Positions 43,405 through 55,129 of a stretch of 64,000 bases of DNA are shown here, piece by piece (position 1 is the first letter of the stretch; the number at the start of each line of letters is the position of its first letter). Below the pieces are notes generated by a model that saw nothing but the letters and a program-made list of their open reading frames with translations, was not told the origin of the DNA and did no database searches. Made by a program: the position numbers and the translations under genes. The stretch is taken from assembly GCA_001566295.1 (NCBI GenBank), contig KQ964248.1, positions 2,232,001-2,296,000 on the forward strand, in the 5' to 3' direction. This stretch comes from Microdochium bolleyi (lineage: Eukaryota; Ascomycota; Sordariomycetes; Xylariales; Microdochiaceae).

Positions 43405-44612
43405 GACGGGCGGGTTGGCGGGGCACGAAGCTGGTGAGGGCCGGGCGGGGATGTCGACGTCGAGGACGAGGCCCGAGCAAGATGGTGACTTCCCGGGGCA
43501 GGTGCCGTTATGCGATCGCCAGAAGGGAGCTTGGAGGTGTTGCGGCAAGCAGGCGGGTTGGGAGGTGGTCAGCGGTCGCCTCGAGCCACTTGCACTGCAA
43601 AATCACAGACTCGCTGGTGGGGGAGGCCGATTGGGGTGTGAGCTCCAGCAGGGAAATCCTCAATTTGGGAGGGGGCCAACTCCCCGCCATAACGCCAACG
43701 GCGCAGCGTTGGGTACTTGCTGCAGGCGTGTTGTCCCCCGCAAATCACAGGTACCAATCCCTGACTCTCCCAATATTCTTTCATCCATTTCAACGAAGCA
43801 AGAACTGATTAGGCTAGTTTATCAATTCCGATACAACCCTGGAACTCGGGAGGGCTACTTAGCGCATGGGAAGTTTCTCCTCTTCCGAAATATGGCGAGT
43901 CTCCTGGTGTCCTCACCCTTGCTTGCTTGCGTTGCGCTGTGTGCCTTGCCAAGGCGCGCCACCCATGTGGACTCCAAGCGCGTGGCACGCCCGGCTTTGC
44001 TTGTCTTTGTCCTTCATTTAGATTCGGTGGCACAACAGATGCTGTTGGAAGACGGGATAATGCAGAAGGACAAATGCCCTAGAGCCGGTACAGTTCTACT
44101 GTGACATCTTCGACTGCAATGTGACCGGGCGCTTCTCCACCTCCATCATGCCAGATAGTGACAAGGGTGTCCGGGCACACAGACTTCATCACTACAATTA
44201 CAGCTCATTTGTGGCGCCTGTCCTGTTGCCATCTCTAATCGCGGAGCTGGTGGAAGCCATTTGTCGGAGTCTGCGTGGTGTACATTGGTCCTTCGAAAGT
44301 TCTTCCAGAAGCTGGGTTCCGAGACTGTTGAAACAACAAGACCTGGGCGGGCCACTGCGGGGTGCGCTTTGCGAAAGAGAAATCTGCGCCGATTGTGGTG
44401 CTGCTGCTCCACACTGCGATCCGCAAGCATCTACGGGTAGCATGATGCTGGGCAATTATCAGCACTTTCAATAAGGAGAGATACTGATTGCTTCAGAACC
44501 CTACGAAATGTGAGCGCATCTCGTTCGCAGGGGTGATGTTGGACCCTCCGTTGGGTTCAGAAGCAACTCTCCATCATTCTGCCTCCATGTCCCCCCATGT
44601 GCCACACCAACC
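43405..44612. other. Intergenic region
   Basis: About 1.2 kb holding the transportin promoter and leader and the 3' region of the chaperone gene. No coding sequence is supported. Confidence 0.5.
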
Positions 44613-45116
44613 TCAGCTACTCGCAGCACCGTTGGCGGCATCTTTGAGTCCTGCTTTGCGAAGCTGCTGAGAGACGAGGGCCACGACTTGCTTGAAGGCC
44701 TCCATCTCCTCCTCCACAGTGCCGCCAAGTCCTGTATTGGCAAAGCTTATCGAGTTGGCCACGTAGACTGGCATGCTGGTCTTCCGGACCAGAATCTTGG
44801 CCAGACGGGTTGTAAACTCCAACGTTGCCTCGACGTGATATATTGTTGTCGAAAGTGGCTGATTTGTGTCGTATTTCTGTGTTCTTCGGATGAGCGGCTG
44901 GGCACGGATTGGACCCTAGCAGGAGAGACTCACATTTGGCAATGCATAGACGAAGGACCCGAGTGGCACGGGCTTGCCTTCATCCTCAGCGGCGACTGTC
45001 GTCAAGTACAGCAAAATGACCTTTGCTTTGATGCTCAGACGCAGGTGGATCTTGGTGTCGAGGGACCTGGGCAGCTGGAAGGACAGCTGTAAGTCCTCCC
45101 CTGGTTGGCTGTCCAT
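44613..45116 (-). CDS. Proteasome assembly chaperone 4 (PSMG4/Pba4 family)
   Basis: Exons, in order of transcription: 45116-44934 and 44876-44613 (intron 57 nt), 148 residues, the usual length of the family. Exon 1 encodes LQLSFQLPRSLDTKIHLRL and a hydrophobic strand ending in GSFVYALPN. Exon 2 gives PLSTTIYHVEATLEFTTRLA and the signature VYVANSISF...GGTVEEEMEAFKQV. With its partner (PSMG3/Pba3) this chaperone helps assemble the alpha ring of the 20S proteasome. The start is the ATG at 45116; the frame is also open further upstream, but without ATG. The gene is divergent from the methyltransferase gene, about 520 bp apart. Confidence 0.88.
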
Positions 45117-45639
45117 GGCGTAGGCACAGTCAGGCTCTGAAGCCGGTGAAGTTGGCACAGAATGAAGGGAAGTATCAACGCGTTAGAAGGCGACCTCGGT
45201 CAACTCGTTCTGATTGTCAAGTCAAAGGAGAGGCCAGCAATGGAACGTCGCCCAATACGACTGCCGCATCAGCGTTGTTTGGCTGCGGCTCCACTTTGAT
45301 GCAAAGCGAGTGCTCAATTGGCGGCTCCCTCCGCTAATCGGGAGTCTGCTTGTTGCATCCTGTGAGCACCACCAAGAGACGATGCAGAACACAAGCAGCA
45401 ACACAGTATTATGGGGCAATTTACGTCACGCTGATCTGGGCAAACGGTGCCGTTGTCTGGCAAAGAACAGTCATGTCATGTTCCAATGTCCAACACTCGG
45501 GCCGAGGGCCCTGACCCCAATTCTTTGACAATTGCCCGCCCCTCCCGCCGCTATCTTTTATCACTGCCCCGCCACCTCGAGGTTCCAATGCTGTCGAACG
45601 ACACGCCCTCCCTCACGTCCATCTCTACGTAGCGACAGC
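45117..45639. other. Divergent promoter region
   Basis: About 520 bp that must serve both the chaperone gene and the methyltransferase gene. The methyltransferase-proximal part is C-rich (45537-45630). No coding sequence is seen. Confidence 0.5.
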
Positions 45640-47027
45640 ATGGCGCAGGCGGGTCAGGCCCCGGAGACGGAAGATCCGTCGCGATGGGCTGGTGTCGATG
45701 AGACGATCGAGGATCCCGAGGAGGAGAGGGTCATCTTCAGTGCTCTCGACTCTTTTAGGTCAGCATTTCCCCCGATCAATGTATCATGGCTCCTGGACAG
45801 ACTGCTGCGTTGCGACATATCGCCTTCGGACTCCCTCGCGTGACAAGATAGTCCTCGTGCTTCATCTTTGCGCGGATGTTGCAAAACTTGCTGACCATTC
45901 AGTACAGCCAATATGCCAAAACGGCACACCTGAACAGCACACACTTCCGCCGGCAGGCCTTTTATGCTCTGCCCCAGGCTCACTGGCAGATGCTGGCAGC
46001 TCCGCCGTTCAACTACCTCGACACCCTCAACCGCGTGGACGATGCCATCGAGAGCAATGCTGCATTGGCACGAACTATAGTCAAGCATGGCCTGACCTCT
46101 TTTGGCATGGTCGAGCCCGGCTCTGAGGCTGTAGTGCCTGTTGAGTGGGCAGGGATCGCGAAGAGCCAGGACGTAGAAAAGGCACGCAGCACTATCCGAC
46201 AATTCTATCGCGACTGGTCGGCTGAGGGCGCCGTCGAGCGCGATGCCTGCTACGGGCCCATTTTCGAGGCATTAGACGCAGAAAAAGAACGGTATCCTGG
46301 GTGCGGTCCACTCTCCGTATTGGTGCCTGGCGCTGGCCTAGGTCGTCTCCTCTTTGATCTTTGCCTGCGCGGATACCACGGCGAAGGAAATGAGATCTCA
46401 TATCATCAGCTGCTGGCGTCCTCGTTTATCCTCAACCATGCCGAGCGTGCGGGCGAGCACGAAATCTTCCCGTGGATCCACTCGTTTTCAAATCACAAGA
46501 GTCGAAACAACCAGTTCAGATCATATAGGATCCCGGATATTCACCCACCAACGGCACTGTCGCAAGCTCAGAACCCTGGCACCATGCAGATGTGTGCAGC
46601 CGACTTTCTCTGCCTGTATAGCGACGACAGCCACAAAGACACATACGACGCTGTTGCGACAGTGTTCTTTTTGGACACAGCCCCGAACCTGATTCGGTAT
46701 TTGCAAGTGATCAAGCACTGCTTGAAGCCTGGCGGAGTCCTACTCAACGTTGGGCCGCTCCTTTGGCATTGGGAGAATCACGTGCCTGGCCACCATGGCT
46801 ACGACGGGGAAGGTGACCATGACGACAAGACGTCTCTTGGAATAGCCGACCCGGGGAGTTTCGAGCTGAGCGAAGAAGAAGTAATTGCTCTTGTCGAGCA
46901 GACCGGCTTCGTCATGGAGAAAAAAGTCACTGATATCAGAGCACCGTATGTGCAGGACCCCAAGAGCATGTTGCAAACAGTCTACAATGCAAGCCACTGG
47001 GTGGCAAGGAAGCCATTGGATGTATGA
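45640..47027 (+). CDS. Carnosine N-methyltransferase-like protein (N2227 family)
   Basis: Exons 45640-45758 and 45908-47027 give 412 residues. The N-terminal helix region (EERVIFSALDSF, then SQYAKTAHLNSTHFRRQAFY) matches the start of the N2227 fold. The SAM-binding motif is LSVLVPGAGLGRLLFDLCLR followed by GYHGEGNEISYHQLLASSFI. Later landmarks are VFFLDTAPNLIRYL, LKPGGVLLNVGPLLWHWENH and the C-terminal strand. Human and yeast members methylate carnosine or related His-containing substrates using S-adenosylmethionine. The 149-nt intron joins in frame only if the acceptor is TACAG at 45907 rather than the TTCAG five bases earlier. The join gives ALDSFSQYAK, which fits the family's expected spacing. 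The substrate in this organism is not known. Confidence 0.85.
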
Positions 47028-47758
47028 GAAGTTCCAATGGGAGTACGGAGGAGCGCTAGCAGACAGGATAGGGTTGTTTTACACTAGACGCATGCGAGCG
47101 ACAAGGCGTTCTGGAGGTGAGGCACGCATATCGCATTAACAATAACGCACAGCCACGTTGAAATGAGTGCGATGTCATAATTTGGTACTCCAGAGCAGTT
47201 CAATAAGTTGCATCACCACGCTTGCTGGATAAGTTCTGCCAGACTGGCTGTTATTTCCACGTGTATTCTTTGTAGAGCGCAACCTCCATTCATTCCCTGC
47301 CACATGCCTGAGTGGTCTTAATACTCAGACTTATATAGAGACATAGCTTCGTAGCCAAATCCTTGAGGAAGCAGGAGAAGGTGGAAATCAAACAAAGTGG
47401 TCGGCATAGTGAGAGAGGCGAAATGGCCGGCGTCGGCAGGAGACAAAGTGCCCGATTTGGCTAGCTCCCGGCAGCGGCGCTGGAGCGATCGGTGGGTTCA
47501 GTTGCGTGCCTCGGCATCCCCAGACGCTGACGACCCCTTCCGGTCCGGGGAAAGGACCCAAAACAGAATGATGGCCCTTGCCGTGGTGCATGCTTCCCCA
47601 ACTGCGTTCCCTCCTCCTTGCAACGTCCCGGAAACTTCACACAAGACCACGAACCACACTGAAGCAATCGATACCTTTATTCCGCCGACATCTCAACCCT
47701 TGAAAAGAACACTCATCATCTCTCTAGCCAGATCAGACTCCAGCTCGTCTCTTCCATC
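47028..47758. other. Intergenic region
   Basis: About 730 bp holding the methyltransferase 3' UTR and the dehydrogenase promoter and leader. No coding sequence is supported. Confidence 0.5.
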
Positions 47759-48713
47759 ATGTCTGAGGTAGACTTGGTCGACTTCCCGTCGCTCTTCTCG
47801 CTCAAGGGCAAGGTCGCCGTCGTCACCGGCGGCTCCCGCGGCCTGGGCCTCAATGCCGCCTCAGCGTACGTCTTTTTCACACATGATCCGCTCTCAACCA
47901 TCTTCCCTCCATCATGCAGGGCCGAAGCTAACTTGATTCGCCCACAACAGCCTCCTCCAAGCCGGCTGCTCCAAGGTCTTCATAACCTCGCGCAAGGCCT
48001 CGGCCTGCGACGAGGCCGTCGCCAAGCTCAACGCCCTGCCAAACCTGCAGCCCGGCGCCAAGGCGATCAGCGTGCCCGCCGACTCGGCCACGCTCGCGGG
48101 CATCGAGTCGCTCGTCGCGCAGGTCAAGAAGCACACGGACACGATCGACATCCTGCTCGCCAACGCAGGCGCGACCTGGGGCGAGAAGTTCGAGACGCAC
48201 CCGGAGCACGCCTTCTCAAAAGTCATGGACCTCAACGTCAAGAGCGTCTTCTTTACGGTGCAGAAGTTCGAGCCGATGCTCAAGAAGGGCGCGAGCGTCG
48301 AGGACCCCGCGAGGGTCATCATCACGGCCAGCGTGGCAGGCCTGGGCATCGGCACGCTGGGCGACCAGGCCACGTACGGATACTCGGCGTCCAAGGCCGC
48401 CGTGCTGCACCTGGGCCGCAACCTCGCCATCGAGCTGGGCCCGAGGCATATCCTGGTCAACAGCATCTGCCCGGGGTGGTTCCCGACAAAGATGGCGAGC
48501 GGGCTGCTCGAGATCAGCGGCGGGCTGGAGAAGCACGCCCGGGCGAACCCCATGGGCCGCCTCGGCAGACCGGAGGACATCGCCGGTGTGGTGGTCTACC
48601 TGTCCAGCCGCGCAGGCAGCCACGTCAACGGCGAGGCCATCGAAATCGATGGCGGCGCGCTGTGGGCGCGCGGGGCGCTGCACGAGACCGCTGGACCTGA
48701 GTCAAAGCTCTGA
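47759..48713 (+). CDS. Short-chain dehydrogenase/reductase (classical SDR)
   Basis: Exons 47759-47865 and 47951-48713 (intron 85 nt) give 289 residues. All classical SDR landmarks are present: the cofactor loop TGGSRGLG near residue 25, the structural motif NAG in LLANAGATWG, the Asn helix LNVKSVFF, the catalytic Ser in ITASVAG, and the Tyr/Lys pair in YGYSASKAAV. The segment CPGWFPTKM follows the active site, and the C-terminus ends with the typical IDGG motif. The cofactor loop is followed by a strand ending in TSR, where an Arg suggests NADPH rather than NADH. It resembles the RhlG / 3-oxoacyl-ACP reductase-like group, but the substrate cannot be told from sequence. No biosynthetic neighbours are present. 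It ends 281 bp from the convergent next gene. Confidence 0.9.
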
Positions 48714-48994
48714 GGTGTACACAATGCTGGTCGCTGGAGGTCGCTCGCAGGCATCAGATGGTGTGAAGACGGATGTTTTGTTGCGTCTACTGCGTGGTAC
48801 AATAGGATATCTAGGCGAACAACAAAAGAAAAACTCATAAACGATGGCCGCTAAATCTTGCCAGAAAGTTTCTACTACTACAAATCCCGGTCCCCCTCTA
48901 CGAAATATCATAGTCTCATCGTTGATCTGGAAGTAACATAGTCAAGTTACGTGGTGTTACGTGCTGTCCACCGCCCTCAAGTCCTTGTATTTCA

Positions 48995-51559
48995 CTATGC
49001 GGCCGTCTCGTGGCCCGCACGCTGTCTCATCTCCCCAGCGCCCTGCGCTGCAGGCTGGAAGTCACTGCTCGCTCCGGCTCCGATGCCTGATTGTTCTTCA
49101 ACATTCCTCGTCGTACTCGTCTCCGTTGCTTCCGTGGCTAGGCTTGTCTCAGCGGTCCCGGAACTCTCCTGTGCAGCCGCTTGGGCCGCCGCTTCCCGCT
49201 CCGCTGCCTCAGTAGCCTGGGTTGCTTGCAGTTCCGCTAGCTGTCGCTCGGCTCGAGCCTCCGCCTCTAGATGCTCAATGTGTCTCTCTGCGATGCCAGG
49301 CGCAATGCTTGCTAGGAAAATGAGCCCAGCCCGTTCTAATCTGCGGACAGCATCCAGGAGCCAGTGTGCGTTGGCGTTGCGCCGCTGCTCCACCAGTCTC
49401 GCCGCAGTCTCTGCCGGGTTCGGCACTTGCCCTGCTCGTCCGTTTCTGTCGCCAGCTACCGCGTCTGCACCGGCACCAGCCGCTTGGTTCTGGCCAGGCT
49501 GCCTTCTCCCATGATTATCAGCAAGTGGCATAAGATTTTCGATATGGCCGCGGACAGGCACCCAGAATTGCTCAATCAATGGATTCAGCACGCCCGTGTT
49601 GGCGAGGAACAGGCCAAGTGCGATAGACATAACGGTGAGCCAGCGCGTCCAGCTCGATTCTGGGGTGGTGAACCACCATACGAACAGGGCGAGGCGGGCA
49701 ACCATCCAGATATGAGGCCATATGGGTATCATCCGAATCTCCTGAGCCTGGACCGCTGGCTGCGCATCAGCAGGTCTCGCCACTACATTGTCAGCTGGAG
49801 GCTGAACCTGCGGAGTTGGTGGCAGCCCTGGCTGTCCTTGTAGTTGGGTATTCTGTGCTTGTGGAGTCGGAGGAGCAGGTGTTCCGAGCGTCTGTCCAGC
49901 AAATGGATTCCCAGCTTGCTGAGGCCCGGCGATCGGAGTCTGTAGCATACTGTTGAAAGCCATGGCGGGATATTGGAGCGGCGTAGGTGTTCCTGCTATG
50001 CCCGTAATTCCCCATGTCCCAGGTAGTGGGCCACGTCCCTGTGGTGTGAAGTATGTGTGTTGGTCACTGTTGACGAGGAGTGCCCTCGGCCCTGCCGGCG
50101 ACGATAGAATGTAGACCTCAGGATTCCGAGGAGCAGCCGTCGTCTGCGGAGGCGGCGGAGGCTGGAAGGGGAACATTGGTCTTGCGAAGCCGGCCGCCCT
50201 GTGCGGATCTGGTGTTCCGGCGGCACTACCGGTTCGGGATGGTACAGTCACACCTGGTATAATGGGGCGTGCAGCATGAGCGCTGGCTAGAGAGGCCAAG
50301 GACGAGGTACTGGCATTCCTCCGCATCGCGTCAGTCATGGTCCGGGTTGCTTGGCTGACATCTGCCTGGTTGAGAATATTGTGGACATCATTTCCCCCAA
50401 AGGGCCCTCCTGGGGGAACAGAGCGTGGCTGCTGAGGAATAGTGCCTGGAGCGGGCGGGCGAAAGCCGTGCTGCATGTCGGGCCCGGAGAAAGGCGACCC
50501 TGTCCTTGCGGCTCGCACCAGGGGATTGGGAACAGCCTCATTGGTGACAATGCGCCACTGCTGGCCGTTGGGGCCGACGCCTTCCCGGATAACAGTACGA
50601 GTCGCATCCTGCTGGTAAGGTGAGGATGTTCTTATGGCTGCAGCTGGCGACGCAGTCCTCGGGCCAGCTCCTTCCTGTGCGGCGTTGGGACCTGGCCTTC
50701 CCCGATCCGGACGGTTCTGATTCAGCAATTCTTCCATCCTCCGTTGTGCCATCTGAGCGTTCATTGTAGCCGTCCACTGCAACTGGTGCTGGGCAAATTG
50801 CTGAGCCGTGTAGCCTGGGGGCAAGTTGACATTTTGTCCTGTGGACGGCATGCCATGCATCGGAAACTGAGGCACGCCAGGCTGAGGCGCGTTGGAAATG
50901 TTTGGCACTGACGGCCATTGTCCGTGCCCAATCCTTACTTGGACTTGGGGCGCAATGCCAAATGAGATGTTCTGCTGAGGAGGGTGAGGCAAGTTATGGA
51001 TGGTGGTCGTGAAGGGCGCCTGCTGTGGGTTGGCATTTGTAGCGGCAGGCTGTGGGCCATGGACTGGATTGTGGGCTGTAGTGTGCCCTTGGGTTGCAGC
51101 GCCGACAGGTCCAGGCGCAATGTTCGAGGTAGCATGCTGCGTGGGAGGTGTCGCCTGCGCATCGGGCGCCTCTCTCAGGACGAGATGGAGAGTTTGACGC
51201 TCGGCAGAGCGTATCTAGGACGATGGTTTGTCAGCAAAAACTGTAGGGCGGTACCAGCGGAGCACTGAGGCAAGGGCGTCTCGCGCAACACGTACAGCGT
51301 CCTCCCCAAACACGTCAAGCAAGGTCTCTTCATCGCGTGCGAGAAGGCGGCCTCGGTGGATCAGACGTTGTGCGTTGTCAGCAGGCTTGGCGTCGAGGCC
51401 GTTCCGCAGTCTCTCCTTGAGCTGACGGATGGTGGTGCTGGCGGGGATGCCGCGCAGCAGCAGAGGTTGAGGAACACCAGCTGAGGGCGACAGGATGTGC
51501 AGCTCGAGGCTGTAGGCCGTGGGTGCCGCACTACTAGGAGCTGGGCCGTCTGTCGCCAT
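48995..51559 (-). CDS. Ubiquitin-like domain membrane protein, HERP/Usa1-like ERAD scaffold
   Basis: Exons, in order of transcription: 51559-51296 and 51214-48995 (intron 81 nt), 827 residues. The first about 105 residues form a ubiquitin-like domain (SLELHILSPSAG, IRQLKERLRNGLD, RLIHRGRLL) that is closed by IRSAERQTLHLVLRE only after the splice, which supports the join. A long Pro/Gln/Ala-rich disordered region follows. Two hydrophobic segments lie at about residues 590-635 (HIWMVARLALFVWWF and LTVMSIALGLFLANTGVL), then a cytosolic tail with an Ala/Glu-rich helix (EHLEAEARAERQLAELQAT), a likely coiled coil. Length and order match Usa1 and HERP, which link ubiquitin ligases of the Hrd1 type in the ER membrane. 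The name is by architecture; no ligase gene lies nearby. Confidence 0.8.
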
Positions 51560-52316
51560 GGCGAAGGCTGAGTGCCTTGTCGGTGCGTCGTCGTGCGAGT
51601 GATGCGCCTGGTTCGGGTGGTTGTGCCAGCTCAGCGACGGAGATCAGCGGCTGCGGCCGCAAAGAACATGGCGCGGTACGAACGGCCGAGAGTGGGCGAT
51701 GGTGGAGGGAATGGGTTGTGCGTTGCGTCTTTTCATCAGTGGTGCGCTGCTGCCATGGTGGTGGAGGTGTTGTCAAGTCCAAGTCGCAAATCGAACATCA
51801 AGCTCGAGGCGGGCGGGTTGAGACAGACGATGGTGTCATCCAGCTTGGGTACTTTAAGGTGGTGGTTTACCTCCACGTAGCACTTAAGAGCTCCCGCCAA
51901 AAGCGGCCCTTGCCTGCAGCCATGGCAGCAGATGCGCGCCAGGCACGCCCCACAACCCTGGAGGCCCCGCCCCGCTGCCAGAGATGGAGGACGTAGCTGC
52001 TGAAATGCCGCCGTCCACCGCCTGCAAACGCCCTGTAGCTCCACCTAGCCATGCCCCTGTGGATCTGCCCGGGCTGCGCTGGGGTTTCTCCCGCGTTGCG
52101 TCATTCCTCCCGCTTCTCCAACAGGTTGCTTGATCCAATCTGAGGTCGATCAAGCATCCAGTCGCATATACCGCGTGTATCACCGCAACCGGCAGCACCA
52201 ACTCGCGCCGCCAACTCCTTGCGACCACACACCCGGGCCACCTCCGCTGTGGTCGAGCCCGGGCCGACATCTGTCCTCTCCTAGCGAGCAAGTCACTGCG
52301 GCCTCCCGATCCAGCC
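51560..52316. other. Divergent promoter region
   Basis: About 760 bp between the ER scaffold gene and the phosphatidylserine decarboxylase gene, transcribed away from each other. It should hold both promoters. No coding sequence is supported. Confidence 0.5.
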
Positions 52317-53941
52317 ATGGCCTCCATGCAGGCTGTCATGCTGAGGCGGACTCTTCGCGGCCCGTCACGAACACCACTCGGCACCGGCTTGCGTCCTCAG
52401 AGCCGTTCTTCCTTGGTCGCGTCTCCGCGCGCCGCTTTCCACCATGCGCCACGCCGGCCGCAGAACGAAAAGTTTCGCTCCAAGCTCGGAGACGCCTTGA
52501 ACAAGACAAGAATCCAGTGGAAGCCAATCCCAATCGGTCTTGGCATTGGCTTTCTTGGTCTGTTCCAATTCTACCGCACCCAGACCAGGGAGAACGATAA
52601 TGGAGGCGCGAATGGTGATCGTCCCAAACCGCGTGAACGGATTAGGCCCGAAGGTCCTTGGTAAGGAGCCGGGCCAGATGCTCAAGATAGCTATCACTGT
52701 GTACATGCAGGCTAATCACAATCCCCTCCTTTAGGCAAGTTCAGGTCATGTCAACGTTGCCCCTGAAGGCAATTTCCAGGTTATGGGGCAAGTTCAACGA
52801 AATTCCGATTCCATATTACTTGCGGGTTCCCGGCTTCAAACTCTACTCCTGGATCTTCGGCGTCAACCTAGACGAAGTCGCTGAGCCGGACCTCCATGTA
52901 TTCCCAAATCTGGCTTCCTTCTTCTACAGGAAGATCAAGGACGGTGCGAGGCCGTTAGACCCCAGCTCAAATGCGCTCATCTCCCCAGCCGATGGGCGCA
53001 TTCTTCAGTTTGGTAAGGTCGTCGGTGGTGACATCGAGCAGGTCAAGGGCATGACCTACAGTGTCGACGCCCTGCTCGGAAAGTCGACACCACCACCCAG
53101 CATCGCGAGCGACTCTTCGGGCCCAGATCCGAAGAGGGTCGAGACACACGGCGAGGAGAAGCTCGTCAAGCAGGACGAGGAGTTTGCCAAGGTTAACGGC
53201 ATCTCGTACTCCATTCCGGATCTGATATCCGGCTCCAAGAAGGAATCACACGAGGGGCACAAGATCAGTGACCAAGCTGCTCGGCCCTCCAGCCCTGGCG
53301 CTGTCGCCGATGTCCGCGCCGAGCTTGCCCTCGGCGAGAAGCCGTGGTACGATCTTTTGTCCGAGGACAAGAATAGTTCACTTTACTATGCCGTCATTTA
53401 CCTCGCACCCGGCGATTACCACCGCTTCCACTCGCCAGCGAACTGGGTTGTTGAGCGTCGTCGCCACTTTGCCGGGGAGCTCTTCTCCGTGTCTCCATAC
53501 CTCCAACGAACTCTCCCGGGACTTTTCACCTTGAACGAGCGGGTTGCCCTCATCGGCCGGTGGAGATGGGGCTTCTTCAGCTATGTTCCGGTCGGAGCAA
53601 CCAACGTTGGCTCCATCGTCATCAACTTTGACAAGGAGCTGAGGACAAACTCGCTCTTGACTGATACCGAAGCAGATCGAGCAGCCGAGGAGGCGAAGGC
53701 GAGAGGCGAGCCCTACAGCGGCTTCGCCGAAGCGACTTACACAGCCGCCAGCGTCGTCCTCGGCGGACACGCCCTGCGGCGCGGCGAGGAGATGGGTGGC
53801 TTCAAGCTGGGCAGCACCATCGTCCTGGTGTTCGAAGCTCCTGCGGCTGAGAACCCTGCTGCCAAGGGTGGGTTCCGCTGGGCCGTCGAGATGGGCCAGA
53901 AGGTCAAGATGGGCCAGGCCCTTGGTTATGTCGAGGAATGA
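52317..53941 (+). CDS. PSD1: Phosphatidylserine decarboxylase, mitochondrial (Psd1 type)
   Basis: Exons 52317-52660 and 52735-53941 (intron 74 nt) give 516 residues. The N-terminus is Arg/Ser-rich without acidic residues (a presequence). One membrane segment lies at about residues 70-86 (IPIGLGIGFLGLFQFY). The catalytic domain includes PLKAISRLWGKFNEIPIPYY, the ISPADGRI motif with the catalytic Asp, and YHRFHSPANW with the His. The self-cleavage site LGST lies at residues 473-476, where the Ser becomes the pyruvoyl cofactor. The enzyme converts phosphatidylserine to phosphatidylethanolamine in the mitochondrial inner membrane. A charged, Ser-rich insertion (about 215-315) separates the Asp and His motifs, as in other filamentous fungi. 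The start ATG has Met codons at residues 1 and 4; the first is used. Confidence 0.95.
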
Positions 53942-55129
53942 TGGTCAGTTCTCTGTTCTGTCAAGCTGACTACGCCGTTGTACAAATCTCAAGCCAATGT
54001 ATTGTTGTACCATTCACATATATTATACATGACAAGCGCTGCGTTGACTACTACCGTACTGAAACTATGTCACATGAGGGCGCACGATTGCATGCCCGTA
54101 CGTGCTATGCTGTTTAGAGTGAAATGGCATGTAACCATTTCTCGATCGATTGCAGAGAGTACAAACCTTGCATTGTGTGCGTTCGAAGACAAAACGCAGC
54201 GTACGCGCGCCATCTCACCTGCTGCCCAAAGTCGACGTGCTTTTTCTGGTGGTCAGCTCGGTAAGGTTAGAGAACTAAACGTGAGTGAATGCTTACCTCC
54301 TTCGTTCACGGCAAGAATACTGAGCAAATCTCGGGTTGTGTACCGAGCTGGAATTTGGACAGCATCCTTGGGCCCCATCTGCTACATTCCACCACCTAGT
54401 AAGTTCTAGCCCACGAAGCTGCATCAACCACATTGGAGCATTCCAAGGCGGCTCTGCCAGTTCGCCAGTCCACTGCGCCACCATACGACATATCTTCGCA
54501 ATGTCTGTATGATTGGACCGATATCCTTGTTGCCAAGCACCAAAAAACTGTGGAAAGCGAACAGGGACCAGGGCTCTTGTCAAGGACAGACGGACACTCG
54601 GAAGATTGTCTACTGATCTATCACTCAAGGTGCTGGCATCTGATCTGTCCTTGGCCGGTTGGCGATAGCTACTACTTGCTCCTCGTACTCCTAATCTGAT
54701 CTGCATTGCTGATAAGTTTTGGCCTAGGAATTCGTGGGCTTCGCGTGTCGTCTCCCCAGCTGTTATCATCATCATGCCCCGGTCGAGTCTTCTTCGGGGT
54801 TGTGGGTATTGACGTCCTGCATGTCAGCATCACGATGCTACTCGGGATATTCTGCTTGCGGACATCAGCCCGATGGTAAGGCTGTCTCTGGCGGAATCCT
54901 TGCTGCTCCTCCGCATTTCAATCATATCCTCGGGATAAAAAGGTTCCGCCTTCCCCCAAGTCCGGGGTCGTTCTACTAGTAAATGTATTTTTGGGAACTG
55001 CTTCATTGGTTGCTGTAAACATTATCCTTCTCTTTGTGGCAACTTCCTGGAATCGAATCGCCAGTCTGGAGGAGCCTATCATCGTCATTCTGAGACCAAG
55101 GAGACATCCGTGTCTACAGCGCGACCACG
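53942..55129. other. Intergenic region
   Basis: About 1.2 kb holding the decarboxylase 3' UTR and the upstream region of the first 12-Cys gene. A 160-codon minus frame (54293-54775) has no motif and is not called. Confidence 0.5.

Noticed and set aside
45903..45907. TTCAG acceptor at 45902 for the methyltransferase intron
   Set aside because: It would shift the reading frame relative to exon 1; the TACAG five bases downstream keeps the frame and the expected family spacing.
54293..54775. 160-codon minus-strand open frame
   Set aside because: No motif, no signal peptide and no neighbouring exon. It overlaps the likely upstream region of paralogue A.
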